Shown here piece after piece: positions 50,016 through 59,683 of a DNA stretch of 64,000 bases. A program made the position numbers and the translations under genes. Where the stretch lies: NCBI GenBank assembly GCA_036638975.1, contig JAVWJP010000009.1, positions 1-64,000 of the forward strand, given 5' to 3'. The notes below the pieces were generated by a model. The model did no database searches. It had not been told where the DNA came from and was given only the letters and a program-made list of their open reading frames with translations. Within the stretch, counting starts at the first letter, position 1; every line of letters begins with the position of its first letter. Source of the DNA: JAVWJP01 sp036638975 (GTDB lineage: Bacteria > Bacillota > Clostridia > Oscillospirales > Ruminococcaceae).

Positions 50016-50738
50016 GTGCACATAGCCGTAGTTGATGACAATACAGCCGACAGGGAAAACTTAGTTTCATATATAAAAAAATTTTCATATGAAAAAAACT
50101 ACGAAATAAAAATCACTGTACATTCTCTTGGAGAAAACTTCTTGGAAGACGACGACTTATCAACTCTTGATGTGGTGTTCTTAGACATATATATGGGCAT
50201 AAAAAGCGGCATGGACGTGGCAAAAATTTTGCGTACCGAGCACCAATATGACGGCATAATAGTTTTTTGTACCACCACCTCCGATTACGCCCTTGAGGGT
50301 TACAAGGTAAATGCCTTTAACTACATTTTAAAACCGTATACTTATAAAGAAATTGAGCTCACTCTTGACAATATTGCACGCTTACGCAACGAAAAGTCGC
50401 TTAGTATCCGCATAAAGGACGGCAGAGAATGGCGAAAAATTAAGCTCTGCGATATTTTATACATAGAAAAACAAGCAAACTACATTCATATACACACCAC
50501 AGGCGAAACCCACACTGCACGTATGACTTTTAAAGAAATAGAGCAGATTCTTGCCCCGCACAGCCGTTTTACAAAGTGTGACAGGGGCGTTATAGTAAAC
50601 CTGTTTAATGTAAGCGAGCTAAAGGACAATATAATAATAATGCAGAACGGCGACAAAGTACCTGTGAGCCGCCGAAATATTCCGTTTGTAAACGAGCAAT
50701 ATTTAAGCTTTATTTTTGATGAAATGGAAAAAGAGTAG
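50016..50738 (+). CDS. LytTR-family response regulator
   Basis: About 240 residues from GTG 50016. Receiver domain (about 1-125): IAVVDDN, VVFLDIYM with acceptor Asp, ILKPY. LytTR DNA-binding domain (about 140-240): CDILYIEKQANYIHIHT, FTKCDRGVIVNLFNV, PVSRRN. AgrA/VirR-like. AAAGGTG lies about 12 bases before the GTG; an ATG at 50011 is out of frame. The kinase gene starts 25 bases after the stop. A LytTR-consensus direct repeat is found at 52182-52211, in front of the third gene of this group. Confidence 0.9.
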   Translation: MHIAVVDDNTADRENLVSYIKKFSYEKNYEIKITVHSLGENFLEDDDLSTLDVVFLDIYMGIKSGMDVAKILRTEHQYDGIIVFCTTTSDYALEGYKVNAFNYILKPYTYKEIELTLDNIARLRNEKSLSIRIKDGREWRKIKLCDILYIEKQANYIHIHTTGETHTARMTFKEIEQILAPHSRFTKCDRGVIVNLFNVSELKDNIIIMQNGDKVPVSRRNIPFVNEQYLSFIFDEMEKE

Positions 50739-50763
50739 AAGTAAGGTTAGGAGGCTCTCTAAA

Positions 50764-52092
50764 GTGTATAACATTAATATATGGTGGCATATTCTACAGT
50801 TTTTTGTTTTTATGTGCCCTGTAGGCTACCTGATATTTAAAGTTTTTGAGGAAAACTTACGTGTGAACAAAATATTTTTTTTAGCTGTTTGGGCAACGTT
50901 TTTTGTTGTCGTTTCGCTTATTATAGCGGTAATGTTTACCGAGATTTCTCCTTACCGGCAGTTTGCCCCTGTAGGTGCTTTTTTGATTATTATTTTGGCA
51001 CTTATTTCAGTTAAGCTGGTAATTAAGAAAAACTCTATAATGCTTTTGTTTATCCTTTTTGTTTTTCTTAATGCCCAGTACAATTCTATTTCTCTTGCAT
51101 ATGCAACGCTGGACCTGCGCATTATTCCAAGCTTTACTTCTTACGAATACGGCGACCTTCTCATTATTTCGTCAGTATACATCATAGCGGCTATACCCGC
51201 GCTTTATTACCTGCTTGTAAAGCTTTATAAGCGCATTGTAGACTCCAACCATGCCTCTCAAAAAATGAATTTTCTTTTCTGCTTGCCCGCAGGCTTTTAT
51301 ATATCTGTGTTCTTCCTTATGCAAACACGAGTGGAAAGCAACATAAGCGCTACAGCAAATATGCTTCTTCCCCTCCTAGTAATAGCTTTATGCGAATTTG
51401 GCTCGTACTACGCATCGCTGGAGGCAATTATCTCTGAGCATGATGCGGCATTAGAGCGCGAAAAGCTGTACACGGCAAAAAACCAGCTTACCCTGTGGCA
51501 AGCGCAATATGAAAAGCTAGAGCTTAAAATAAGCTCTGAGGCGCGTATGCGACACGACTGGAAGCACCACATTATAACAGTTGTTGGTTTTGTTGAAAAT
51601 AAAGATTTAGACGGCCTTAGCAGCTACCTAACCGAGTACAAAGAAAAGTTTTTTTCTGCGGACGAGCCGCCAATATGCGATATACCGCCGTTAGATATGC
51701 TGTTTCAATACTATAAGCGAAAGGCAGCCGAGCTTAACATAAACTTTTTTGTAAGCAATGTTTCGTTTGGGCAGTGCCTTGCCTCACCGTCCGATTTAAC
51801 CGTGCTTTTTGGAAACCTCTTAGAAAACGCCTTTGATGCCTGTGTCAAAGCAACGGAGGGCGAAAAATATATTTCGCTAAAAATTAAAAGAAACAATACA
51901 GGTCTAATTACCGTGATATGTGAAAATAACTTTGACGGAGTTATAAACAAGCAGGACGGACAGCTGCTGTCACGAAAAAAAGCCGGTGGAATAGGTCTTT
52001 CTTCTATAGAAGACATAGCAAAAAAGTACAATGGCAAGGTGCGTCTTAAAACCGAAAATAAAAAGTTTAAGGTTTATGTTGCTTTTAACTGA
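50764..52092 (+). CDS. AgrC-like sensor histidine kinase
   Basis: About 442 residues from GTG 50764, placed 10 bases after AGGAGG. Five or six membrane helices (about 1-215), then the cytoplasmic kinase: EARMRHDWKHHIITVVGF with the phospho-His, NLLENAFDACVKAT N-box, and KAGGIGLSSIEDIAKKYNG (G2 box) of the HATPase_c_5 type. This is the peptide-sensing AgrC/VirS-like class. No autoinducer-peptide gene (agrD) or agrB was recognised next to it, so its signal is unknown. Operon with the LytTR regulator. Confidence 0.9.
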   Translation: MYNINIWWHILQFFVFMCPVGYLIFKVFEENLRVNKIFFLAVWATFFVVVSLIIAVMFTEISPYRQFAPVGAFLIIILALISVKLVIKKNSIMLLFILFVFLNAQYNSISLAYATLDLRIIPSFTSYEYGDLLIISSVYIIAAIPALYYLLVKLYKRIVDSNHASQKMNFLFCLPAGFYISVFFLMQTRVESNISATANMLLPLLVIALCEFGSYYASLEAIISEHDAALEREKLYTAKNQLTLWQAQYEKLELKISSEARMRHDWKHHIITVVGFVENKDLDGLSSYLTEYKEKFFSADEPPICDIPPLDMLFQYYKRKAAELNINFFVSNVSFGQCLASPSDLTVLFGNLLENAFDACVKATEGEKYISLKIKRNNTGLITVICENNFDGVINKQDGQLLSRKKAGGIGLSSIEDIAKKYNGKVRLKTENKKFKVYVAFN

Positions 52093-52181
52093 TTGCACTA
52101 ACATAAGCTATGCCGTATGAAAATAAATACCCTGTTTTTTATACAATGTATACAAAATAAAAATTATATATATGCTATTGC

Positions 52182-52211
52182 ACTGTTTATACCACCAAAT
52201 GCACCGTTTGT
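52182..52211 (+). promoter_or_regulatory. LytTR-type operator (direct repeat)
   Basis: ACTGTTTAT (52182-52190) and ACCGTTTGT (52203-52211) separated by 12 bases. The second fits the LytTR half-site [TA][AC][CA]GTTN[AG][TG] at all nine positions, the first at eight. Larger direct similarity (GCACTGTTTATACCA and GCACCGTTTGTACCA) has a 21-bp period. It lies 85 bases before ATG 52297 and next to a LytTR regulator gene. Confidence 0.75.
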
Positions 52212-52296
52212 ACCATTATTCGACATCTGCGCATATTTCTGATAACTTTAATTAAGGTTGATTTTAATTTTAGCAATGAAAGGTACGATTGTCTTT

Positions 52297-53334
52297 ATGA
52301 AAAACAAAACATTTAAAATTCGGCTTTCTATTTTTATTGCATTTGTCATAACTGCAAGTATATTTACGGTAACTCCGGCATTTGCAGTTGGTATGGTAAC
52401 GGCGCCGGTTTCTTCACCCGCCGACACCCTCGCGGTTACACCGCAGTCCACTTCCGTAACAGGCAAAATTTCATACATCGGTGCGGGCAAGCTTAGTATA
52501 ATAACACAAGATGGCACAGAGCTTGAGTTTTATGTGGCTAACGCCGACAAAGACGGCTGCTATAACCTTGCAAAGGGTGAATATGCAACGGTCTATTTTG
52601 TGGGGGATACCGCAGACATACAAAACGCAAAGGTTTCTCGCATAGAGCAGCCTATACGAGAGCGCATTGTCACAGGCAAGGTTGTAGCAATAGGCATGAG
52701 CGCAATAACGATTGTGCCCACAGGCCTGCAAAATTCTGACGGTCTTAGCTTTCTTATGGACAATGTAGACACAACAGCTTTTAGAAACCTTAATGTAGGG
52801 CAGGAAGTAAACCTCTACTATATGGGCGTTTTAGATGAATACACTATGCAAAGCACCTATGCACTTCGCATAGAAAAAGCCTTTCCCGCCGCCGCTACAG
52901 GCAAAATAACAAATGTAACAGCATCTACGCTAAGCCTTGCAACACAGGCAGGACAAGAGCTTATATTTAATATTGCAAACGTCGATACCTCCGATTGCGG
53001 TGACCTTGCCGCAGGTAACTACGCCACAGTCTACTTTACCGGAGAAGCCACAAGCAGCACACAGACGCAAACCGTTGCCATTTCGCACATAGAGCAGCCC
53101 GCAAAAGAAAACTCGCTCTCCGGTACTATAGATGCAGTTGGAATGAGCGCAATAACCATTATTCCAACAGGAAAGCAGCCGCGCGACGGAGTAAGCTTCT
53201 TAATGGACGGGGTTGACACTTCATCATGCACGGCGCTTGAGCACGGTGCAAAGGTTAAGCTTTATTACAAAGGTATACTTACACGAGATTCTGCGCTTAG
53301 TGCATATGCAACACGAGTAGTAACACAAAGCTAA
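52297..53334 (+). CDS. secreted protein with four tandem beta-barrel repeats
   Basis: About 345 residues from ATG 52297. Signal peptide (MKNKTFKIRLSIFIAFVIT ... PAFAV). The mature part holds four repeats of about 70 residues, in two alternating types: TGKISYIGAGKLSIITQDGTEL / GEYATVYFVGD, and TGKVVAIGMSAITIVPTG / VNLYYMGVL. Repeats 1 and 3 match each other, as do 2 and 4. The strand pattern resembles small OB-like DUF5666-type barrels. No anchor. Function unknown. The LytTR operator upstream suggests it is an output of the adjacent two-component system. Confidence 0.8.
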   Translation: MKNKTFKIRLSIFIAFVITASIFTVTPAFAVGMVTAPVSSPADTLAVTPQSTSVTGKISYIGAGKLSIITQDGTELEFYVANADKDGCYNLAKGEYATVYFVGDTADIQNAKVSRIEQPIRERIVTGKVVAIGMSAITIVPTGLQNSDGLSFLMDNVDTTAFRNLNVGQEVNLYYMGVLDEYTMQSTYALRIEKAFPAAATGKITNVTASTLSLATQAGQELIFNIANVDTSDCGDLAAGNYATVYFTGEATSSTQTQTVAISHIEQPAKENSLSGTIDAVGMSAITIIPTGKQPRDGVSFLMDGVDTSSCTALEHGAKVKLYYKGILTRDSALSAYATRVVTQS

Positions 53335-53375
53335 GCAGAAAACTAATTCACCCTCCCAATCCCCTTTTATATATA

Positions 53376-53413
53376 AAAAAGCCGCGGCCCGTTAAAAGGC
53401 TGTGGCTTTTTTA
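53376..53413. terminator. bidirectional intrinsic terminator
   Basis: AAAAAGCCGCGGCC pairs with GGCTGTGGCTTTTT (two G-T pairs), flanked by A- and T-runs, between convergent genes. Confidence 0.88.
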
Positions 53414-53458
53414 TTTTACTTAAAGCTTATTATTTTATCTAACGGCTTTTTATCTAAG

Positions 53459-55012
53459 TTATGCTTTTGCCTGTGCCGCCTTTGCAATCTTCTTAGCCGA
53501 GAGCTTATGCAGTATTACAAGTGTTACAAGTAAGAGCACCGCAGACGAGCCAAAGGTAAGCCATACATTGGCATTTGTAAAGCCGGCAACAAGGTAGCCC
53601 ACAAAGCAACAAGCAGCAACCACAAGCGCGTATGGCATCTGCGTAGAAACGTGCTCTATATGGTTTACACCAGCGCCTGTCGATGATAGTATTGTTGTGT
53701 CCGAAATAGGCGAGCAGTGGTCACCAAAAACCGAGCCTGCAAGAGTTGCCGAGAGTGAAACTATTAAAAGGTTTGGTGCTATAGCGACACACACAGGCAC
53801 AACAATTGGTATAAGTATGCCAAAAGTGCCCCAAGCAGTACCCATAGCAAACGAGAGCCCCGCAGCTATTGCAAATATTATAGCAGGTATAAGCGCTGCC
53901 GGCATATTGCTGCCCTGTACAATATCGCGTACATATTCGCCTGTCGAGAGCAAATCGCGGCATACTCCGCTTATAGTCCATGCCAAAATAAGTATAATAT
54001 CTGCCGGAACCATAGACTTTATGCCCTCCGTTATGCCGTCCATAAAGTCACGGAAGGATATTATCTTGCGTGGGACAAACAGTACAAATGCTACAATCAA
54101 GGCTGCAAAGCCGCCCAACACAAGCGCCTCTGCGGCAACACAGTTACCAAACGCCGCTGCAATATTACCCGCAATTGCAGGGTCGCTGCCCCAAAAACCG
54201 CCGTTATAGAGCATTGCAAGAATAGAAAAAACTATAAGAGCGCCTATTGGTATAAGCATATCAAAAACGCGTCCCTTGTCAGAAACCCTAGTGTTGCCGG
54301 TGCTAACCGTGTCTATAGCGCCTATATCGCCCTGCTGCGCTTTAATTTCGGCACGCTCCATAGGCCCGAAGTCTAAGTTTGTAACACACAGCGCCACAAG
54401 CATAACTATAGAAAGCAGCGCATAAAGGTTATATGGTATAGTTGCCACAAAAGCGGCAAGGTCACTGTCAAACTCGCCGGTTATACGCAGGTTAGAGCCA
54501 ACTGCAGCCGCCCAGCTTGAAATAGGGGCTATAATACATACAGGCGCTGCCGTTGCATCTATAATGTAAGCAAGCTTTGCACGCGAAACATTGTACTTAT
54601 CTGTGACAGGCTTCATAACAGTACCCACGGTAAGGCAGTTAAAATAATCATCTATAAATATAAGACCGCCCAGCGCCGAAGTTGCAAGCAGTGCAGAACG
54701 CTTTGTTTTAAGCTTGCTGCCCGCCCATTGCCCATATGCGCGCGAACCGCCCGCCATAGTTACTACAACCACCAGCGCCCCCAAAAGCGCCAGAAACAAC
54801 AAAATGTTCATGTCTATTCGTGTTGCCATAAGCTTAAACGTGGTTTCTACAGTGCCAACCACAGGGTTAAGCCCCAAATTAAGAGAATAGATAAGCGTAC
54901 CTGAGAGTATACCTATCATAAGAGATGATATTACCTCTTTTGTTATCAGCGCAAGGCTGATTGCTATTATCGGCGGAACTAGCGACAAAAAACCTACTTG
55001 AATCGCTTCCAT
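53459..55012 (-). CDS. NhaC family Na+/H+ antiporter
   Basis: 517 residues with about 11-12 membrane helices. NhaC/YuiF-family features: GGLIFIDDYFNCLTVGTVMKPV in the core, the SWAAAVG segment, GTAWGTFGILIPIVVP, and SVFGDHCSPISDTTILSSTGAG near residue 435, a highly conserved family motif. Such proteins exchange Na+ or organic substrates (malate/lactate) for H+; the exact substrate is not determinable. RBS AGGTGAGG before ATG 55012. Single-gene unit. Confidence 0.9.
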   Translation of the reverse strand: MEAIQVGFLSLVPPIIAISLALITKEVISSLMIGILSGTLIYSLNLGLNPVVGTVETTFKLMATRIDMNILLFLALLGALVVVVTMAGGSRAYGQWAGSKLKTKRSALLATSALGGLIFIDDYFNCLTVGTVMKPVTDKYNVSRAKLAYIIDATAAPVCIIAPISSWAAAVGSNLRITGEFDSDLAAFVATIPYNLYALLSIVMLVALCVTNLDFGPMERAEIKAQQGDIGAIDTVSTGNTRVSDKGRVFDMLIPIGALIVFSILAMLYNGGFWGSDPAIAGNIAAAFGNCVAAEALVLGGFAALIVAFVLFVPRKIISFRDFMDGITEGIKSMVPADIILILAWTISGVCRDLLSTGEYVRDIVQGSNMPAALIPAIIFAIAAGLSFAMGTAWGTFGILIPIVVPVCVAIAPNLLIVSLSATLAGSVFGDHCSPISDTTILSSTGAGVNHIEHVSTQMPYALVVAACCFVGYLVAGFTNANVWLTFGSSAVLLLVTLVILHKLSAKKIAKAAQAKA

Positions 55013-55243
55013 AAAGAAAACCTCACCTTTGCAAAATATTTGGCTTAAACCGCAAAAAAAGCCATATTTATTTCATTCACTTGATACGTCTGCTGACGTC
55101 AAAGCAATAAAATATAAAATAACACATAATATGCTTAAATTAAACAGTGCCATTGTACCACATTTTGCAAGTTATGACAATAAAAATTTCATAAATTTAA
55201 TTATTATAGCAATCACAGCTTACATATGAACTGCTCTTAAACA

Positions 55244-55283
55244 AAAAACACGCCCTACTTTAAAAGTAAAGACGTGTTTTTTA
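55244..55283. terminator. hairpin terminator after cardiolipin synthase
   Basis: AAAAAACACG pairs with CGTGTTTTTT, with a secondary CTACTTT/AAAGTA element inside the loop. U-tracts on both strands. Confidence 0.75.
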
Positions 55284-55297
55284 AGTGCTTTAATATG

Positions 55298-56821
55298 CTA
55301 CATGAGCGGCGCAAAGGCGCGCAGAATATTGCGCATTATGCGGTGACTTCGCTTTATATTCTTGCATTCCTCCGGCGTTATCTCGTCCGAAATTTTAAGC
55401 GTTTCTAATATATCATCTTTTACACATTTAACGATAGATGACCCGTAAAACACCACTCCGCATTCAAAATGCAGGTAAAAGCTTCGGTAATCCATATTTG
55501 CCGTGCCTACCGTGCAGGTTTCATCATCACAAACCATCATTTTGGCGTGAATAAAGCCGGGGGTATATTCGTATATTTTAACACCCGCCGTTACAAGCTG
55601 CGGGTAGCTTGACTGAGTGACCATATGAACATACCATTTGTCCGGGTGATGCGGTGTGATAATGCGCACATCAACTCCGCTTTGTGCGGCAATACACAGC
55701 GCCGTAGTCATTTCGTTGTCTATAATAAGATAAGGGCTGGTGATATAGACATATTTTTTGGCGCAGTTAATCATCTGCATATACATATTCTCTGCCACGT
55801 TGTTATCGTCCAAGGGCACGTCACCATACGGCTGAACAAAACCATCGCTTGCATATTCTTTTGTGGGCATATATCTTTCTGTGTCCATTTTTTTGTCACA
55901 CGAAAACTCCCACAGGTGCATAAACATTAGTGTAAGGCTGCGCACTGCCTCCCCGCGCAGCATAACTGCTGTGTCCTTCCAGTGACCGTGTTTTTCGTAG
56001 GCATTTATATATTCGTCCGCAAGGTTAATTCCCCCGCAAAAAGCTACATTGCCGTCAATTACGGTTATCTTGCGGTGGTCACGGTAGTTCATTGAGCTTG
56101 AAAGGCGAGGGCGAAACGGGTTAAACACAGTAACCTCTATGCCCGCTTTACGCATTATCTTGTCGTAACCGGTGGGCATTGTCTGAATAGAGCCTAAATC
56201 ATCATACATAAACTTTACTTCGACACCCTCAGCGGCTTTTTGAGTTAATATCTCAAAAATAGGGTCCCACATCTTGCCTTTTTCTATAATAAAATATTCC
56301 ATAAGTATAAATTTTTCAGCCTTGCTAAGCTCTGCCAGCAGAGCATACCATTTTTCTTCTCCGGACGGGTAATAATATGCCTGTGTGTTTTTGTAAAGGG
56401 GGAAGTTAGAGGATTTTTCTATATAAGACGACTGTCTGTAAAGCAATGGGTTTACCTCGTAAAGCTCGCGCTTTGTTTCGCTGCTGTCGCGGTGGTCCTC
56501 TGCCTGACTTTTTACATAAATATCTATCTTTTTACGAAGCCTCTGGTTTATTGATTTGTTGCCGAACATGATATAAAAAAGCCCGCCGAAAAGAGGCACA
56601 AGCATTATGGGTATTACCCATGCAAGCTTGTACGATGGGTTGTCGTCCTTGCTTAGTATCCACCCGACAATTACTATGCTTGCTATTTGAAGCCCCCAGT
56701 AAATGTACACCATATTAGCGCTTAACGATAATACTATCCAAACAAGAAATGCAAGCTGAACAACTATAAGAAGTGCGACTATTACAAGCCTGCTAAACAA
56801 AAATTTAAGTATTTTTTTCAT
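55298..56821 (-). CDS. cls: cardiolipin synthase (PLD superfamily)
   Basis: 507 residues. Two N-terminal membrane helices, then two phospholipase-D domains. HKD motif 1 is YRDHRKITVIDGNVAFCGG near residue 245; HKD motif 2 is FIHAKMMVCDDETCTVGTANMD near 420. Length and twin N-terminal helices match bacterial ClsA, which joins two phosphatidylglycerols into cardiolipin at the membrane. RBS GAGGAGAGG. Monocistronic or first of a unit with nothing downstream. Confidence 0.94.
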   Translation of the reverse strand: MKKILKFLFSRLVIVALLIVVQLAFLVWIVLSLSANMVYIYWGLQIASIVIVGWILSKDDNPSYKLAWVIPIMLVPLFGGLFYIMFGNKSINQRLRKKIDIYVKSQAEDHRDSSETKRELYEVNPLLYRQSSYIEKSSNFPLYKNTQAYYYPSGEEKWYALLAELSKAEKFILMEYFIIEKGKMWDPIFEILTQKAAEGVEVKFMYDDLGSIQTMPTGYDKIMRKAGIEVTVFNPFRPRLSSSMNYRDHRKITVIDGNVAFCGGINLADEYINAYEKHGHWKDTAVMLRGEAVRSLTLMFMHLWEFSCDKKMDTERYMPTKEYASDGFVQPYGDVPLDDNNVAENMYMQMINCAKKYVYITSPYLIIDNEMTTALCIAAQSGVDVRIITPHHPDKWYVHMVTQSSYPQLVTAGVKIYEYTPGFIHAKMMVCDDETCTVGTANMDYRSFYLHFECGVVFYGSSIVKCVKDDILETLKISDEITPEECKNIKRSHRIMRNILRAFAPLM

Positions 56822-56859
56822 TGTTTCCTCTCCTCACCCAATAAAGCTTAGTTTTGCGG

Positions 56860-57789
56860 TTAAATTTTACGCTTCAGCCACTCATAAACATCGCTGTAAA
56901 CTTCGCTGCGGTTTATTTCGTTAAGCATCTCGTGCCGTCCGCCCTTATAAAGCTTTAAAGTAACATCAAAAAGCCCCGCTTTTTTTATACTGTCATAAAC
57001 CTGCCGCACACCCTTGCCGTAATCTCCCACAGGGTCTTCACTGCCGGAGAACAAATACACAGACAGCTTTTTAGGTAAAGCATCTGCCCACTCCGGCGCA
57101 TTTGACATAATGTTAAGCTCCAGTAAATCTCTTAAAGCCGCATTGGTAAAGCTAAAATCACAGCCGCTGTCGGCAACATATAAGTCCACAACAGCTTTAT
57201 CTCTCGTAAGCCAATCCTTCTCTGTCCTGTGCTCGAAGCGTTCGTTGTACTTACCAAAGATAAGCTTGTCCAAAACTCTGCTGCGCCCACGTGCTCCCTG
57301 TGTTTTACAAAAAACATCGGCAAGCCTTTTACCCGCCGCCGCAAGTGGGTTTTTGCCGCCTGTCCCGCTCAATATAAGGCCATCATATTCTTCGCCAAAG
57401 CGTGCCGCACAGCACCGCGCCACAAAAGAGCCCATAGAATGCCCCATCAAAAAATATGGGATTCCCGGGTATTGCTCCTTTACCATATGCGTAAGCGTCC
57501 GCACATCATTTACAAGAAAAAGGTGCCCGTCTTTTTTACCGAAAAAGCCCAAATCAGCTTCACTCTTAACCGAGCCTTTGTGCCCTATATGGTCGTTGCC
57601 GCACACCACAAAGCCCTTGCCGCAAAGGTATTGCGCAAAGGCACGGTAACGGTCTATATACTCGCACATACCGTGACAAATTTGTAAAACGCCCAGTATA
57701 TCTGTCTGTGTAGGTACAAAAAGCTTAGCAGAAATCATGTCGGTGCCGTTACTGCTAAGGTAGCTTATGTCTTCAATGTTCATCTGCAC
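56860..57789 (-). CDS. alpha/beta hydrolase, monoacylglycerol-lipase/lysophospholipase type
   Basis: 309 residues. Serine hydrolase fold: LQICHGMCEYIDRY with the oxyanion HG, nucleophile elbow GHSMGSF near residue 118, acid residue in SGSEDPVGDYGKG, and catalytic His in YKGGRHEMLNE. Matches the Hydrolase_4 family. Cytoplasmic, no signal. GTG 57789 has GGAGAGG at good spacing; ATG 57783 is the alternative. It overlaps the Usp gene by about 10 bases and is co-transcribed with it. Substrate uncertain. Confidence 0.9.
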   Translation of the reverse strand: MQMNIEDISYLSSNGTDMISAKLFVPTQTDILGVLQICHGMCEYIDRYRAFAQYLCGKGFVVCGNDHIGHKGSVKSEADLGFFGKKDGHLFLVNDVRTLTHMVKEQYPGIPYFLMGHSMGSFVARCCAARFGEEYDGLILSGTGGKNPLAAAGKRLADVFCKTQGARGRSRVLDKLIFGKYNERFEHRTEKDWLTRDKAVVDLYVADSGCDFSFTNAALRDLLELNIMSNAPEWADALPKKLSVYLFSGSEDPVGDYGKGVRQVYDSIKKAGLFDVTLKLYKGGRHEMLNEINRSEVYSDVYEWLKRKI

Positions 57790-58271
57790 TGTAACGCCTC
57801 TCCCCGCTCCGCTATCGCGTTATTTAAGTGTAGCACCGGCGCCGCCGCATCGTTGCGCAGCACCTCTCCGTCCATAGTAACTGTAAAAAAAGTGGCATCT
57901 TTAAAGCTCGTCCAAAGCTTTGTAAGTATAGAGTTTTCGCCCTCGCGCATACCTGTAACAACATTTTTAGCCTTATTTTCGCGTATGAAATCTTCTATGC
58001 AAGCAAGAGGGTTTGTTGAATATTGCAGTGCCATTACCGCATTATTTTGCTTAGAAACATCAAAAAGATATTCCAAAGCATCGGTGTCGTTGTGCGCACT
58101 TTTTGGGTTTACAACGCTTATAACCGTAAGCGGCGTTTTTGCAATGTTTGCAATGACACGCCCTGCTTTTATAAGGCGCTCGCACTGCCGCTGGTTTGTA
58201 ACGCACACAACTGTAGAATTAAATATCATCTCTTTGGTAGGACTGCTATAACTCGTTTGTGCAAGGTTCAT
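57780..58271 (-). CDS. universal stress protein (Usp)-like, KdpD-Usp type
   Basis: 163 residues. STVVCVTNQRQCERLIKAGRVIANIAKTP is the first strand/helix of a Usp fold as found in KdpD sensor kinases, followed by LTVISVVNP and AKNVVTGMREGE. The C-terminal third is different and unrecognised. The classic GxxG-(S/T) ATP loop is not clearly present. RBS AAGGGGA. Overlaps the hydrolase gene. Role unknown, possibly nucleotide sensing. Confidence 0.72.
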   Translation of the reverse strand: MNLAQTSYSSPTKEMIFNSTVVCVTNQRQCERLIKAGRVIANIAKTPLTVISVVNPKSAHNDTDALEYLFDVSKQNNAVMALQYSTNPLACIEDFIRENKAKNVVTGMREGENSILTKLWTSFKDATFFTVTMDGEVLRNDAAAPVLHLNNAIAERGEALQCR

Positions 58272-58375
58272 TATAAAAATTCCCCTTAAATTTTTTTTGC
58301 TGTATAGCTTTTATTATACACCGCATTTGTAAATAAATCATTAGCAGTCTGCCTGTTTAATGTTAAGATGCTTTT

Positions 58376-58804
58376 TTATCCCAGTATCTCCCTTAGCTTT
58401 TTTTCAAAGCTTTCGTCCTGCTCCTTTGTGCGCTTGGCACAGCCGCGCAGTCTTCCGCCCGACATTCTTATTTTTTTTGCGGAGTGCCGTTGCTGTAAAA
58501 GAGCCTCTATATTTCCGTCACAGTAAACCATACCGTCCTGTGAAAGCACTATGGCGTTTTTACTAAGACACATTGCCGCAAGCCCGTAGTCCTGCGTAAT
58601 TACGATATTACCGCGCAGCACCATATTTACAATGGCAAAATCGACACTGTCCGCGCCCTTAGACACCGTAACCGTGCTTGCTCCCTCACGCTCAAAAACA
58701 TGAGAGGTGTCACATAATATGACACATTCGGCTTTATACTCTGCCGCAAGCCTAACTGCAATATCAACCACAGGGCAGCCGTCTGCGTCTATCAAAAGCT
58801 TCAT
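58376..58804 (-). CDS. YaiI/YqxD family protein (DUF188, UPF0178)
   Basis: 142 residues, a clear family member: KLLIDADGCPVVDIAV at the start (PIN-like acidic pocket), VSKGADSVDFAIVNMV, VITQDYGLAAMCLSKNA and a basic, flexible C-terminus containing RLRGCAKRTKEQDESFEKKL. PIN-like folds suggest nuclease activity, not demonstrated. The PAP2 gene ends 38 bases upstream; both are on the minus strand in one probable operon. Confidence 0.92.
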   Translation of the reverse strand: MKLLIDADGCPVVDIAVRLAAEYKAECVILCDTSHVFEREGASTVTVSKGADSVDFAIVNMVLRGNIVITQDYGLAAMCLSKNAIVLSQDGMVYCDGNIEALLQQRHSAKKIRMSGGRLRGCAKRTKEQDESFEKKLREILG

Positions 58805-58842
58805 AATAACCTCTTTCTAAAAATGCCTACCGCATAGCCGCA

Positions 58843-59682
58843 TTATATGTTTAATATACGAAACACAAGCGGACATATAAAAAATGCAGTAAAGCCCACT
58901 GCGGCATATTCGCAAGTGCAAAGCAACAAGGTCTGCGGCATTATAAACGAAAGCCCCAGCTTTACCACAAGCAAAAGCGAAAGCCCCAGTAGCTCACGCA
59001 TAAGCTTGTGCCGCAAGCTTATATGCTCTGTGTCAAAGCAAACAAAACGGTGCTCCAGCGGCACTGCAAGTGCAAAGCCAACAAGAAGCCCATAGCTTTT
59101 TGCGGTGAATATATCTCCGTTAAAAACCAAAGCAGGCAAAAGCAAAACAGTAAAAGCTGCAAAAAGCAAAGTTCTTGCACCATGGTTAAGATGAGAAAAA
59201 CAAATGTAACAAATTGCAGGCACCAAAACGCCTAAAACAAGCCCTCCTAAAACATCTGTCGGCCAGTGCACACCGAGGTACAGGCGCGAAAAACCGACCA
59301 AAAGCACAAGCAACGCCGCCAAAGCACCTGCCCACCACCTGCGCACACACATAGCTATAGAGCTGTAAAGCGTAGCGGCTATTTGTGTGTGCCCGCTTGG
59401 GAACGAAAAGCCTGTTGCGGTGCTTTGCCGCAAGCTGCGCAAACCCGGCTGCCCTATGGGGCGCGGCACCTTGCACAGGTTTTTAATAAAGCTTGTTAAG
59501 TTTATAGAAACCAACATAGAAAACGCCATATATTCGCCTTTTTCTTTGTCAAACAGCCAATAAACCACCGTAATGATAAGAATAGCAGGCAACTGCTCGC
59601 CCAACATTGTAATTCCCGTAAACAGTGCATCTAAAAACGGGTTTGATATACTTTGTATGGAAAGCAAAATATCAAGCTCCAT
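58843..59682 (-). CDS. PAP2 superfamily phosphatase, membrane-bound
   Basis: 279 residues, about seven membrane helices. The three PAP2 motifs are present: KNLCKVPRPIG (KxxxxxxRP), FSFPSGHTQ (PSGH) and SRLYLGVHWPTDVLGG (SRxxxxxHxxxD). It should dephosphorylate lipid pyrophosphates or phosphatidic acid at the outer membrane face. The C-terminal 90 residues extend beyond the minimal domain with more helices. It starts one base after the DUF1015 stop. Confidence 0.92.
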   Translation of the reverse strand: MELDILLSIQSISNPFLDALFTGITMLGEQLPAILIITVVYWLFDKEKGEYMAFSMLVSINLTSFIKNLCKVPRPIGQPGLRSLRQSTATGFSFPSGHTQIAATLYSSIAMCVRRWWAGALAALLVLLVGFSRLYLGVHWPTDVLGGLVLGVLVPAICYICFSHLNHGARTLLFAAFTVLLLPALVFNGDIFTAKSYGLLVGFALAVPLEHRFVCFDTEHISLRHKLMRELLGLSLLLVVKLGLSFIMPQTLLLCTCEYAAVGFTAFFICPLVFRILNI

Positions 59683-59683
59683 A

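Noticed and set aside
50764..52092. Complete agr quorum-sensing locus
   Set aside because: Kinase and regulator are AgrC/AgrA-like, but neither AgrB-type protease nor a short AgrD-like peptide ORF was recognised next to them.
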